Source: Lactuca virosa
Taxonomy: Eukaryota; Streptophyta; Magnoliopsida; Asterales; Asteraceae
Length of the DNA stretch: 64,000 nt
Direction: 5' to 3'
Assembly (NCBI GenBank): GCA_928212115.1
Contig: CAKMRJ010005745.1
Span: forward strand, 101,530,959-101,594,958
The position numbers and the translations under genes were made by a program. Under the pieces are notes generated by a model. The model did no database searches. It was not told the DNA's origin and was given only the letters and a program-made list of their open reading frames with translations. Each line of letters opens with the position of its first letter. Positions within the stretch are counted from its first letter, which is position 1. This document shows, piece after piece, positions 11,586 to 24,368 of the stretch.

Positions 11586-14500
11586 GGACCTTTTTGGTCA
11601 ATGGTTTTTCGGCCCATGTTCTCTTTGATTCGGGGGCTACCCAATCGTTCGTATCCCTTACACTCAGCAAGAAGTTTCGGGATGCTCCGAGGACATTGGA
11701 TTCCCCACTTGAGGTGGAGATTGTAGATCACCGCACCATGAGTGACGTGAGGGTTTATCGGAGCAGCATTCTGAATGTGTTCGGGGAGAGGTTTCCTATC
11801 GATTCGGTTCTGATTCCTTTGCGGGGATTGAAGGTGATCATCATGATGGATTGGTTGGGGCCCATTAAGGACATGATAGACTGTGAGCGTCATCTAGTGA
11901 TAGTTTGAACCCTAAGTGGGGAGAACTGATTATTCATGGAGAGAGAGCCTCGCATGGGCCAGCTCTCTGTTTGGATGCGAGGGCTAGGAGGCTTTTCCAG
12001 CAGGGTTGTTCTGGGTTTTTAGCTTATGTTTTCGACATGAGGTTTGAGGCCACGCCAGATTTGAGCAGCGTTCCAGTTGTGTGAGAGTTTCCCGACGTAT
12101 TTCCTAAGGAGTTGCTAGGGGTACCTCTGGAGAGGCAAGTGGAGTTCCATATTGATTTAGTGCGTGGTGCAGCTCTGAAATCCAAGGTACCGTACCGTCT
12201 AGCTCCACCCGAGATGGATGAGTTGTCTACGCAGCTTCAGGAGTTGGTAGACCGAGGATTTATTTGCCCGAGCAGTTCCCTATGGGGAGCACTGATTCTG
12301 TTCGTAACAAAAGATGTGTATCGATTATCGGGAGCTGAACAAGCTAACAATGAAGAACCGTTATCCGCTTCTAAGGATTGATGATTTGTTCAATCAGCTC
12401 CAGGGTGCATCTTGGTTTTCCAAGATTGATCTTCGATTGGGATATCACCAGATGAGGATTAGGGATGAGGATATACTGAAGACGGCCTTCAGGACTCGTT
12501 ATGGTCATTATGATTTCGTGGTGATGCCATTTGGGCTCACCAATGTTCTAGTGGCATTCATGGATCTCATGCATCGGGTTTGTAGAACAATGTTGGATCG
12601 GTCTGTGATAGTCTTCATTGATGATATTTTGGTCTATTCTAAGACCAAGGAGTAGCATGTGCATCATTTGAGGGAGGTATTAGATACCTTGAGGATGGAG
12701 AGGCTATACGCCAAATTCTCAAAATGTGATTTTTGGTAGCGTGAGGTGCAGTTTTTGGGGCATATCATCAATCAGGAGGGCATTTTGGTCGATCTGGCCA
12801 AAATCGAGGCGGTAATGCATTGGGAGGTTCCGAAGAACGCATCCGAGATCCGAAGTTTCTTGGGTCTAGTGGGGAACTATCGGAGATTTATTCAGGATTT
12901 CTCTAAGATTGTCGTACCCTTGACCTGATTAACCAAGAAAATCGTGACCTTTCGATGGGGTCCAGATCAGCAGTCGGTATTGGAGACATTGAGGTAAAGA
13001 TTATGTGAGGCCCCGATTTTAGCACTACCCGATGGATTGGATTACTTTTTAGTGTATTGTGACACTTTTATTTTGGGATTAGGAGCGGTTCTGATGCAGA
13101 GGGGGCATGTGATTGCTTATGCTTCGAGGCAATTGAAGCCTCAAGAGGCGAATTACGCCACTCATGACCTAGAATTGGGGGCGGTGGTGTTTGCCTTCGA
13201 GATTTGGAGACATTACTTGTATGGGGTCCGGTGCACCATTTTCACTGATCATAAGAGTCTGAAGTATTTGATGGATCAACAGAATTTGAAAATGCGACAG
13301 AGGAGATGGCTCGATGTAGTAAAAGATTATGATTGCGAGATTTTGTACCATCCCGGGAAGGCCAATGTGGTGGCGATGCCTTGAGCCGTAAGGTGGCGAG
13401 TGCTACGATCCGAGATATTTTCCTGAGGATGACAGTGATTTCAACTCTATTGTATATGATCAAAGTGGCTCAGGTTGAAGGACTAAAGAAGGAGAACTGG
13501 AAGGTGGAGCGAATTCGGGGGCAGATTCTACTTTTTGTTCGAGACATTCGAGGTCTATTGACCCCGTGTGGTAGAGTTTGGGTATCGACTTCTGGGGGAG
13601 TGAGGCAAAATATTTTGGAGGATGCGCATAAATCCAAGTTTTCTATCCATCTGGGGGCCACGAAGATGTAACAAGACTTGAGATTGAGTTATTGGTGGCC
13701 CTGAATGAAACGGGAGATTGCATGGTTTGTTGAGAGGTGTTTGACATACATGAAGGTCAAAGTTGAGCATCAGAGACCCCACGGTAAGACGCAACCGCTA
13801 CCTATTTCCATGTGGAAATGGGAAGAGATTTCTATGGATTTTATCACAAAGTTACCTAGGATGGCTCGGGGTGTGGACTCCATCTGGGTTATTATGGACA
13901 GGTTGACCAAGAGTGTTCATTTTATTCCGATCTCCGAGAGTATTTCCGCTGAGAAGTTAGAAGATATTTATGTGTGGGAAGTGGTGGTTAGGCACGGGGT
14001 GCCAGTGTTTGTAGTTTCAGACCGTGATGTTCGTTTTACCTCCAGGTTTTGGAGGAAGTTCCATGAGGAGTTGGGAACTCAGTTGTATTTTAGCACTGCT
14101 TATCACCCCTAGACTGATGGTCAGAGTGAAGTAAGGACGATTTAGATGCTCGAGGATATGCTTTGGGCAGGTGTATTGGATTTCGGAGGGAGTTGGGATA
14201 CTTACCTTCCATTGGCAGAGTTCTCATACAACAATAGTTGTCATGCTAGTATTGCCTGACCCTTGTTTGAGGCGCTTTATGGTCGGAGATGTAGGATTCC
14301 AGTTTACTGGGGGGAGGTCGGATATCGAGTTATGGGGAGTACCGAAGTGGTACTTATGACGACCGAGTTGATTCAGCGGGTTCACGACCGGCTTCAGACA
14401 CCGCAGAGCAGGCAAAATAACTATGCGGATAGGCGCATATTGGACCTAGAATTTTAGGTCGGGGATTTGGTACTCCTAAAGTTGTCACCCTAGAAGGGTG

Positions 14501-14850
14501 TTATCCGGTTCAGGAGGTGGGGCAAGTTGGGCCCCATGTTTATTGGCCCATTTCGGATTATCGCCCGGGTGGGCAAGGTTGCGAATCAGTTAGACTTTCC
14601 TGAGAAGCTTGGGCAAATCTACAATACATTTCATATTTATGGTTGTACCGCTTTATGATATTCATATTTATGAGAGTAGGAATTATGTGGAAAAGCCCAT
14701 TGCAATTCTAGACAGAGGTGCAGCTTGTAAAGGTGCAATGGCACCAAAGAGGCTCATAATGGACCTGGGAGCAAGAGGACGAGATGAGGAAGCATTATCC
14801 GGACCTTTTTGCATCAGCAGACTTCGAGGACGAAGTCTAGTTCAAGTGGG
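11586..14850 (+). pseudogene. pol of element D (protease, RT, RNase H, integrase, chromodomain), broken
   Basis: The polyprotein would process itself, copy RNA to DNA and insert it. Visible in order: protease with LFDSGAT (about 11622-11642); RT with DRGFICPSSSLWGA (about 12250), a deletion or frame change near 12310, then [20 protein letters not shown] and the catalytic FIDD (12614-12625); RNase H with [10 protein letters not shown] and TDHKSLKYL (13037-13370); integrase core with MDFITKLP, SDRDVRFTSRFW and TDGQSE (13835-14130); and a chromodomain-like tail near 14770-14836. Stops lie for example at 12653, 12737, 12926, 13381 and 14110, and there are several frame changes. The zinc-binding His of the integrase is hard to follow. 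Clearly inactive. Confidence 0.85.
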
Positions 14851-14855
14851 GGAGA
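14844..14855 (+). other. Polypurine tract of element D
   Basis: AAGTGGGGGAGA, 2 bp before the right LTR, primes second-strand DNA synthesis in this class. Confidence 0.75.
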
Positions 14856-14857
14856 TT

Positions 14858-16592
14858 TGTAGCGCTTGGTCCAGGTATGAAATAAATCCAATTATTTTCA
14901 AGTCTTGAATGGAACTCGATGAGTTGGGAGGCTCCAACTCATCATGTATAGATTTCCCCAGCCGCATATTTTAATGACCCAACTCGACGAGTCGGGGTGT
15001 CCTAACTCGACGAGTTGGCGCAAGAAGTGAAAACCCTAATTTTTGGGTGTTGCACCCTATATAAAGGACTTAACTTCTTTGGCTGGCCTCCTTACCAACC
15101 TCCGTTGCCCAAAGACAACCCTAGAATTGTTTTCCTTCTTGCATATTGAGTAGTGTGATCTTAAAGAGTGTTTGTTGGTGGTTCTTGAAAGGAGTCTTGA
15201 ATAGAGAAACACCTAGCTTGGCGGAGTGAATCTAGATCCAGAAACTCTTCATCAGAGGCTACATCTTTGAGGTATAAATTCGTCACCTTGGCATGTAGTT
15301 TATTAGATCTCTTTTCTTGATGTTTTAGCTTGAGTTCTGGGTCTTTGGTCGAGTTGTCTAAAGAGAAGAGGCTTCCAGGGGTTGATGGATTAGATCTGAC
15401 CCCTACATGACCTCTTGAGGCTTAAAGTTGCAAACTTTAATGGCCTCCATATCCCATTCTTGCAATATGTCCATTATGAAGCCAAAAATGAACCTTAGAG
15501 CGTGTTTCTAGCATGCATTGACGTAAAGTTGGAAACTTTACATGATTTGCCCACCTTGGGACATCAGATCTATATTTTGGAACATTGTCGTGGAAGTTAG
15601 GGGCTTAATGAGTCAAGACCCTCTTTAAAGAACTAGGGTTTGGGGTTTTAAGCCTTATGGTTGATTCTTAAGGGTAAAGTTGGAAACTTTACCCTTCTAG
15701 TAAACATTATGGAAGGGATATGAGGTTTGGAGTCCTTGGATTCAAGAAAAATGGCTTAATGCATTAAGTGGGTTGTCAGACTAGAGAACTTGACGAGTTC
15801 GTAGGGGAACTCGACGAGTTGGTTTGGGGTTGTCACGATTTTGTTAGAAAAAGGGGGAAACTCGACGAGCTGGATCACGATATTGAAATTCTGCCTTTGA
15901 GGGGAACTTAACGAGTTGAAGGATAACTCGACGATTTGGGTCAACTCGGAGTGTTGACTTTGACTTTGAGTGTGACCAAGGTTGAGTCTTAGGGTTTGAA
16001 GTTTTGTGTTGAATCTAAGAAGTTGCTTATGTTTAGGGACTGAGTGGAGCTGATACTCAGAGGCAGGACCTATTCAGCTACTGTCAGTATTTGAGGTGAG
16101 TCTTCTCACCACACTCATGGGTTGAAGGCACGAAGGTCGGCCCATTATTTGATATGATATGTTTGTATTGTATGGGAAATGGTATGTTATTTGATTTAAA
16201 TAGGGGCTTATGTGAAGACCATGGGGGAGCCTATGGCACTTGTCAAGACCATGGGGGAGCCCATGGCATGAGGATATAAGACCATGGGGGTAGCCCATGG
16301 CAAATTGTATGTATATGTATGAGCATGACATTATGTGATTATTTTATTTGTGTGATTAGGAAACTCACTAAGCTTGTGCTTACAGTTTACTTGTATGTTT
16401 TAAGTACTTCTATTAATAAGGGCAAGGGCCCGAATTGATGACGAGACATGCATTCTCTAGTGTTTTCACATTTAGCTCTTTGTACTCTGAATTTTCAAAA
16501 TAACATGGATATGCATTGGGATTTTTATATTTACTATGGTTGAGGTTATGAAAATAAAACTTTAAATTTTTTATGAAAATCGGGCTGTTACA
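14858..16592 (+). repeat. Right LTR of element D (1735 bp)
   Basis: Starts TGTAGCGCTTGG and ends GGGCTGTTACA. It holds a TATA box CTATATAAAGG (15057-15067) preceded by AACTCGACGAGTT-type palindromes (14913-14925, about 14980-14993, 15004-15016), more such palindromes at about 15786-15930, and the GACCATGGGGG array at 16217-16302. Confidence 0.85.
15004..15067 (+). promoter_or_regulatory. Predicted LTR D core promoter
   Basis: Palindrome AACTCGACGAGTT (15004-15016) lies 40 bp upstream of the TATA box CTATATAAAGG (15057-15067). The left LTR has lost this region. Confidence 0.6.
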
Positions 16593-16672
16593 AGTGTACT
16601 AAAATGATTCTTGTAGCATGATACTTCCATTTTTTATCCGAAAGATAAATCATTAAATTAGTATTTACAATG
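16593..16672. other. Short host spacer between elements D and A
   Basis: Eighty AT-rich bases with no recognisable gene. The last five, CAATG, are the left target-site copy of element A. The sequence resumes after A at 43139. Confidence 0.7.
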
Positions 16673-17441
16673 TGTTGGATATGGTGTCTAAGTCTATAAC
16701 TATATTTGGTATGTACTTGATCCGGCTTGGCATGGTCCATTTGGGTTGCATGGCATCTCAACATTTGGATAGACAAAAATAAGAATAAGGACACTTATGA
16801 TTTGTTAATATATTCTAATATATTAATATGAAATCATATTGTTTAATTAGTATTGATCCAGAATTAATTTGTAATTAATTTTGTGATAAAAAGACACTAA
16901 TTAAATATATGAGGATTGATTATGTAAATCTTTCATTCTTATATAGTGGGCTTAAGGTCCATGATTCACTAGATTGGGCTAGGACCCATTGGGTGCTCTA
17001 TGGATGCTCCATGGAGGTTACAAACCTATGGATCTTGGGGGAAATGAAAAGCCATGCACATTAGGGTTTACCCTACATGTGACACACTATATAATGAACC
17101 TCATATGGAACAAAATCGGCACGAAGACTATAAGAAAGAGGGCTAGCCGATTTTGTGATCAAAGTGTTCTTCTCTCAAGTTATTCCAATTGTTGTGGTGT
17201 TGTGTTAAACATTTTAGGCATCACATTTGGGGTGCTAGGCTCAAAAAGTCTTAAGGAATCCAAGCAACACATAAAGGTATGTATTCTACTAGTTTTTATA
17301 TTGCAAGTTCCCCATAACATGCTAGTTAGGATGAGAACCTTGGAAAAATCAAATTTGCATGTATATTAGAGAAAACATAGATCCAAGGTTTCTAGGGTTG
17401 CATGTACGCCATAGGAGTGTTAGAATGCTCAAAACCCATCA
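16673..17441 (+). repeat. 5' LTR of element A
   Basis: Starts TGTTGGATATGG and ends CCCATCA, with TATA box ACTATATAATG at about 17087-17097. It is nearly identical to 42365-43133. Confidence 0.92.
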
Positions 17442-17442
17442 G

Positions 17443-17454
17443 TGGTATCAGAGC
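17443..17454 (+). other. Primer-binding site of element A
   Basis: TGGTATCAGAGC, 1 bp after the LTR, is complementary to initiator tRNA-Met. Confidence 0.88.
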
Positions 17455-18096
17455 CTAGGCTTGTTTTCTATATACTTGATGCAAAGTGCTTGAAAAAATT
17501 GTTTTTTCTGCCATCTGCACAGGAACTCACCGAGTCCATGGGGGGACTCGACGAGTCCAAGTGAAAATGCATCCTACTCTTCGAGTAGGTTATTGCACTC
17601 GACGAGTGGGAGGCCCTGTGTGCAGAATTTCGAGTTTTGCTGCTGGAAATGGCTTAGGATCATTACCCTAAACTGTTTTGGACTTATAAAACCTGTTTTC
17701 ATGTGGTAATGTTTATGCTAATCCATTTACAATGGTTATTATCAAATTTTCAAGTTTTATATATGTTTATGTGATTCTTCAAATTGTTGATTTGAATATT
17801 CATGCTTATGAGTTTTAGTAGATCATAGGAATTATTTGCAAATTGTTTGTTAGTGTAATTCTTGATCTTAATGCACATATTGGACTCCATAACTTGTCCT
17901 CAAGTTATGGAATTCCAAAAGTCTTTTCTTTAAAGTTATTAAAAACTCATAAGTTATTGAATATGAAAGGTTTTGAATAGTTTCAAAACTTGCCCACAAG
18001 TTTTGGAATCTGTAAAGTCACTTTAGAAAACTTTAATTCCAAACCCTAGAGTTTTAAAAGTTAAAATTCAACCCTTATACTTTATAATATTAATGG

Positions 18097-18165
<69 letters not shown>

Positions 18166-18943
18166 AACAAAGTCAGTCTTACCGTTAGTAGGCCTCATTC
18201 ACGAAGCCGGTCTATAAGGGGGGTATAAGGTTGTTGCCAATAAAATGGCAGCTTAATGGGTGTCCACTCTCACCCGCCGCTTCCTTGACTGGTGGAGGGT
18301 CGTTAGCTGAACGGGTAGGACAAGGACTATAATTCTCATTAAAAGTATAATGATAAATATAAAGTAACTAAACCTTTTATAAATTCCCAATCTTAGTTAC
18401 TTTAGGAAAATGTGAATTTGGTGCTAACACATGAAATTACACTTTGTACCTTACCAAGTCGTTGGTGGAGCGTGTGTGGGTAACCGGCACACTAACATGG
18501 ACTAGTAAGAGTGGCAAAGGGTGACTTAATGTTTATCATAGATCGGTGGAGCATGTGCGGGTAACCGGCACATCGATTAGGTGATAAAGATTAAGGGTAC
18601 CAAGTTAATTTGCATGGTTATTCACACCTTGTTTGTGATCCTCGGCATCCCAGTCACAAACTTGAGAGGGCACAATCGAGATTTAAACATGCCATTGAAA
18701 AGTTCAATGAATCTCAAAAGATCTAGGAGTTTCAATCCAATTAAAACCTAATAATTTATTTCGTTTTTCATGGTGGAATTTGGTGAATCGTCATTCACCT
18801 ACCATAAAATATTTTATAGCTTGGATTACGGCATCCCTCTTCCAAGTTATAAAGTATTGTGTTGGGTCCTAGCCTTAATATTACATTTGGGTGTCTTATT
18901 AAGGATTCCATATCTAATCTAAACTTGTCTTTCTTCTTTTCAC
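17455..18943 (+). other. Untranslated leader of element A
   Basis: A noncoding leader of about 1.5 kb, collinear with the leader of element B (28403-29908). It holds CTCGACGAG-type palindromes at 17528-17610, a (TA)n run, and two copies of the block GGTGGAGCRTGTG followed by GGGTAACCGGCACA (18463 and 18544 onward). Its role, for example in packaging or translation, is unknown. Confidence 0.65.
18099..18163. repeat. (TA)n microsatellite in leader of A
   Basis: A pure TA run of about 65 bp. Element B has only a short TA stretch at the equivalent place (about 29186-29200). Confidence 0.95.
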
Positions 18944-21137
18944 ATATCTTCCAACAATGCTGCTTCTGGCTCAAACCCTACCGGCTCCTCTTTCATGAAC
19001 CTTTGTGGGAGAGTCATCTTTGATGGTTCCAACTTTATGGATTGGATCAGGAACATCAGGATGGTCATGCGTTACGAGGACAAGGAATATGTCCTCGATA
19101 AGGAGCTGAAGGAAATTGATGAGTCTACTGCTACTCCTGAGGAGATCGCTGACTTTAGGGCACATGAGATAGATGCTACCAAAGTGGCATGTATCATGTT
19201 GGCCACGATGACAGCTGAACTCCAAAAGTCATATGAGGACTTTTACCCTTTTGAGATGCACATGGATCTGATGGACTGCTACCATCAGAGTGCTCGTCAA
19301 GAGAGGTATGACATCATCTCGTCCATGATAACAACCCGAATGAAGGATGGTGAATCCATCATGGGCCACTTACAGAAAATGCAAAGGTATGTGGACCGTT
19401 TGCTGAAATTGAATGTGAACTTCCCCGAGGAGTTGGCTATTGACATCATACTGCACTCCTTACCTACTTGTTATGATTAGTTCCGAATGACCTATCACAT
19501 AAACAAGGAGGAGGCCACACTCAGCAAGCTTCAAGGACTTTTGAAGACCGCCGAAAGTGGTCTCAAAGGTAAATCGATTGTTACTACTCCTACTCCTAAC
19601 ACCGCCCCTGTCTTGGCAATCGGGCAAAGTAGTGGGAAAAAGAGGAAGACCCCTTCGAAGGGTATCAAGGGAAAGTCTCTTGTGGCTCCTCTTCAAGTGG
19701 AACCAAAGGTGGTTCTATCACTCCTTCTTCCAACCCAAAGGAAGCTCAATGCTTCTATTGTCAGGAAAAGGGGCACTAGAAATGAAACTGCCCCAAGTAC
19801 CTGCAAGATGTTAATGATGGGAAGGTCAAACCTACCCATGCAAGTATTTACACTGTATTGTCCAATAACTCACCACATACTACTTCTTGGGTTCTTGATA
19901 CAAGTTGCGGTATTCATATATGTTCTGATTTGCAGGGCCAAAGAAGAAGTGAAGATGTGGAGCACGGAAATTTAAACTTGATCATGGGGAATAGGAAAGC
20001 TTCACCTACCACCAAATTGGAGTTTATTCTTTGTTTCTAAGTAGTGGGTTAGAGTTAGACTTGAATAAGTGTTGTTACTCGTCTGAAATGGCGAGAAATA
20101 TTATTCCTTTTCATGGCTTGTACAAACAAGGTTTTACCTTTTCGTTTGATAATGAAATCGGTGCTATTAATGTTTTTTACAATGATGTATTTTACTTTAA
20201 AGCATTACCTTGTAATGGTGAGTATGAAGCTGTGAATGTTGTAGACAACTTAGGAAATAATGTTTTACACATTGATTCTTCCACTAGTTTGGATAAAGCA
20301 TCCTTGTGGCATTGTCGTCTTGGACATGTTAACAAGAAGCACATAGGCCAACTCCAGAAGGCTGGAGTCTTGGAATCATTTGACTTAAGGTCAGATGATA
20401 GTTGCGAGTCTTGTTTGCTTGGAAAAATGACAAAGTCAGCCTTCACTGGTACATATGCTAAGGGTGAAGATTTGTTGGACCTCGTACACACAGTTGTGTG
20501 TAGACCCTTCAGAACCGCCACAAGGGATGCTAACCACTACTATGTGACTTTTACTGATGATTACAGTAGATATGGTCATGTTTACTTAATCAAGAATAAG
20601 TTAGAAACCTTTGAAAAGTTCAAAGAGTTTAAACAGGAAGTGGAGAATCATTTGGGCAGGAACATTAAGATGCTCCGATCCGATCGAGGAGGAGAGTATC
20701 TTAGTACAAAGTTCCTTGACTATCTTAAGGAATGTGGAATTGTTTCACAATTGACACCTCCCAGAACACCACAACTTAATGGTGTGGCTGAGAGGCGCAA
20801 TCGAACCTTGTTAGACATGGTTGGTTCCATGATGAGTCGAGCTTCGTTACCAATCTTATTCTGGGGGTATGCCTTAGAGACTGCCACCCATATCCTTAAT
20901 ATAGTCCCTACAAAGAAGGTTGCCAAAACACCTCACGAGATGTGGACTGGGAAAGTTCCCAATTTAGACCACATCAAGATTTGGGGTTGCGAGGCTTTCG
21001 TGAGACGTGAGACTCAGGACAAGCTCGAACCTCGTAGTGAGCGGTGTATTTTCATCGGCTACCAACATAATTCCTTCGGTTACCTCTTCTATAGACCCAA
21101 TGACAATATGGTCTTTGTGGCAAGGAGAGGGTCTTTC

Positions 21138-21174
<37 letters not shown>

Positions 21175-22760
21175 TTTATAAGCCAAGGAAACAGTGGTAG
21201 GCAAATTGACCTTGAAGAACTTCAAGAGTCAAGCGGTGAAGGAACCTCAAACCCTAGCAATCAACCTGAGGAGGAAACTCCTGTTGATGAGTCTGTACCT
21301 CTGAGGCGTTCCACAAGAGTTAGGAATCCACCTGAGCATTACTATGGTTTTCATATTACTGCAGAAGGTGATGCATTTATCAGTGATAGTACATTGGTAA
21401 ATTTGGATGAGCCTAACAGCTTTGCGGAAGCCATGGCAGGCCCTGAGTCTAACAAATGGAAAGAGGCTATGGATAGCGAGATTCAGTCCATGCATGACAA
21501 TCAAGTTTGGAACTTGGTTGACAATGTACCGGGTCGTAAGACGGTCGGGTGCAAATGGATCTTCAAGAAGAAGACCGACATGGATGGGAATGTACACACT
21601 TATAAAGCGCGACTGGTTGTGAAGGGCTTTACTCAAACTCCGCGAGTTGACTATGATGAGACCTTCTCGCCAGTAGCGAAGATTAAGTCTATTAGGGTTT
21701 TGCTAGCCATAGCTGCATTTCATGATTATGAAATATGGCAAATGGATGTCAAAACCGCTTTCATTAATGGAAAGTTGGCTGAGGATGTTTACATGATTCA
21801 GCCAGAGGGTTTTGTCGATGCAAATCACCCTAATAGAGTGTGTAAGCTTGAGAAATCCATTTACGGATTGAAACAAGCATCTCACAGATAGAATCTTTGT
21901 TTCGATGAGAAAGTCAAAGAGTTTGGTTTTTCGAGGAGCGAAGATGAGTCCTGTGTATATGTTAAGGCTAGTGGGAGTATAGTTAGCTTTTTGGTATTGT
22001 ATGTGGATGACATACTACTCATAGAAAATGATATCCCAACCTTGCAAGAGGTTAAATCCTGGCTTGGGAAGTGTTTCGCTATAAAGGACCTTGGAGAAGC
22101 TGCCTATATCCTAGGGATAAGGATATTGAGAGAAAGGAGTAAGAGACTAATTGGACTTAGTCAAAGTACTTACTTGGATAAGGTGCTGAAAAGGTTCAGC
22201 ATGCAGGATTCCAAGAAATGTGACTTACCAATCCAGAGTAACGCCAAACCCAGTAAGACTCAGAGCTAGAGTACAGAGGCTGAGATAGCTGAGACGAGTC
22301 GAGTACCGTATGCTTCCACTGTAGGCTCGATCATGTATGCTATGACTTGTACTCGCCGTGATGTGGCCTTTTCTTTGAGCATGGTCAGCAGATATCAAGG
22401 GAATCCGGGCAAGGCTCACTGGACTGTGATGAAGAATATTCTCAAGTACCTGCGAAGGACTAGGGACTGGGTCCTTACCCTCGGTGGGAGTGATGACTTG
22501 AGAGTAGTGGGTATAGCGATGCTGGCTTCCAGACTGATAGGGATAATTTCCGCTCTCAGTCGGGCTGGGTCTTTACCCTAAATGGAGGAGCAATTACTTG
22601 GAAAAGTTCCAAGCAGCAGACAGTAGCTGATTCAACTTGCGAATCAGAGTACATAGCAGCAAGCGAGGCAGCAAAGGAGGCAATATGGCTAAAGAACTTC
22701 ATTGGAGACCTTGGAGTTGTACCATCTATTAAGGAGCCTATGGAGATTTTATGTGATAAT
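18944..22760 (+). pseudogene. gag-pol of element A, part before the B insertion, broken
   Basis: A Copia polyprotein in the order gag, protease, integrase, RT, RNase H. The initiator codon aligned with element B is ATA here (18944). The gag frame runs to a TAG at 19478, continues, and shifts near 19690. The zinc knuckle CFYCQEKGH is followed by a stop, and the protease motif is DTSCG where B has DTGCG. From 20041 the pre-integrase HH-CC (LWHCRLGH...CESCLLGK) and integrase core with LRSDRGGEY follow. An expanded GA tract at 21138-21174 lies between integrase and RT and shifts the frame. RT has QMDVKTAF and the catalytic YVDD (about 22000). A stop at 21889, one at 22267 and a frame change near 22515 follow. 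The RNase H region is cut at 22760 inside CDN. Confidence 0.88.
21138..21174. repeat. (GA)n microsatellite inside element A coding region
   Basis: About 37 bp of GA with one AA interruption, in the linker between integrase and RT. Element B has only a short CGAGAGAGAG at the same point. Confidence 0.93.
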
Positions 22761-23528
22761 TGTTGGGTTTAGAGCAAACTAACACTCCTAAGGTGTTCAT
22801 GCAACCCTAGAAACCTTGGATCTATGTTTGTCTAGAATACATGCAAAATAATTTTCCAAGGTTCATAACCTGTCTAGCATACATGGGGTACTTTTAAACA
22901 TAAAAGATACTAGAAGAATTACATACCTTTGTTAGTGAGTTGATTCCTTGGGAGTTTGAGAGCCAAGCACGAATAATGTGAATGCCTCAAATGGAAATCA
23001 CAAATCACCACAAACTTGGAAAACTTATGAGAGAGCACTCTAATACTCTAGAAATCGGCCACACCTTATGCACACACACATAGTGTCTTTTCAAGCACCA
23101 TAAGCCTCTTTATATAGTGTAGATGATTAGGGTTATGAACCATGCAAACCCTAATAACCCATTTCTTTTCCTATTCCAAGGATCCATGGGTTAAAAGCTC
23201 CGTGGATCATCCATGGACTCCCATTCAAGCTTAGCCCACTTCCTAATGAGTGTTAGCCCACACTATATAAGTACAATAACCCATTGTTTAATTAGTCACC
23301 TTATGATCACTAAATTAATTCATAATTAATTTAAGATCAATACTAATTAAATAATACAATTTCATATTAATATATTATAACTTATAATATATTAGTAGGC
23401 CGCAAATATACTCTTCTCATAATGTTATCCATATAAATAGTTCGGGTGAAGTGCAACCGAAATGGACCATGTCGGGTCGAGTCAAGTATATACCAAATAA
23501 GTTATGGACTTAGACACCTTATCCAACA
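22761..23528 (-). repeat. 3' LTR of element B
   Basis: On the plus strand it starts TGTTGGGTTTAGAGC and ends TTATCCAACA. A minus-strand TATA box (sense ACTATATAAAGAGG) lies near 23108-23122. The purine-rich stretch adjoining it at 23529-23540 (sense AAGTGAGAGAC) is the polypurine tract. Confidence 0.9.
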
Positions 23529-24368
23529 GTCTCTCACTTGGATAAGTCTGATAACTATATTTGCCTATATAGCTTCAGGAACCAACCGGCAATCGTAGCT
23601 CTCGAAAACTCTGTTGAACTATGAAGACCCATTTTAGATAAGTGATCATATAATCCTCTGCTGTCATGATATCAGTCGGACAAATACATGGAACAATGTC
23701 TTACTTATTATCCAGCAGTTTGTTTCCCGATTTCCGATTTGTTTGACAAAGAACTTAATCGAACACATCAATTTAGTTCTGACTGGGCCCGGTACATAGG
23801 TCAAAACAAAATCATCGAGGGGCCTAGATATCGCTTCTATTTCTAGAAGGAACAGATAAACTTCGACTCATATGCTTGTTCTACTACTTATTGAATTGTA
23901 CACAAAGGCACGTTTTATAACATCAAGTTACTGATGCGTTTACGTGCAATCAATGCATAACCAATTCATAGGTAACAACTCATATCTCTAGGTTTGAAGA
24001 CTTATATGATATTACCGTCTCACGATCACTCGAGATAAATTCCATGAAGTGATACAAGTGAGCGTGGGTTTATTCCAATACTCATAACTTATGAGTACTC
24101 ATGAATGTTGTAGCAACCATTGCTATGGCTAAACACCTTTAGTCATCTACAATCCCAATTCATGACAGCCTTGATTCATACCTACTTCCGACATATGACC
24201 GACTGTAGAGAATTTGAATAAATTTTATTATTCTGGAAGTCAAAACATGCAAAGCTGAAACAATAGTAAATAATTGACAATGATAGCAACACCTTACTCA
24301 TAAATAAATCACAACTTTTATTCATCATCAAACGTCGATTACATTTTACAAGTTTCAGTAATAACTAT
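23529..24368 (-). other. 3' untranslated part of element B
   Basis: About 840 bp between the polypurine tract and the stop of pol, without a gene. In reverse complement it is collinear with 30905-31214 plus 41904-42364 of element A, which confirms that the two A fragments belong together. Confidence 0.8.

Larger units (their letters stand above)
8566..16592 (+). mobile_element. Element D: degenerate chromodomain Gypsy retrotransposon
   Basis: A plus-strand element with a 5'-truncated left LTR (8566-9849), primer site, gag, protease, RT, RNase H, integrase, chromodomain remnant, polypurine tract (14844-14855) and complete right LTR (14858-16592). The integrase-last order and the chromodomain-like end (residues resembling the WEREDQM region of element C) place it in the chromoviruses, probably the Tekay/Del lineage. 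Every coding domain has stops or indels, so it is dead. The heavy decay fits its position as the oldest member of the left nest. Confidence 0.85.
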
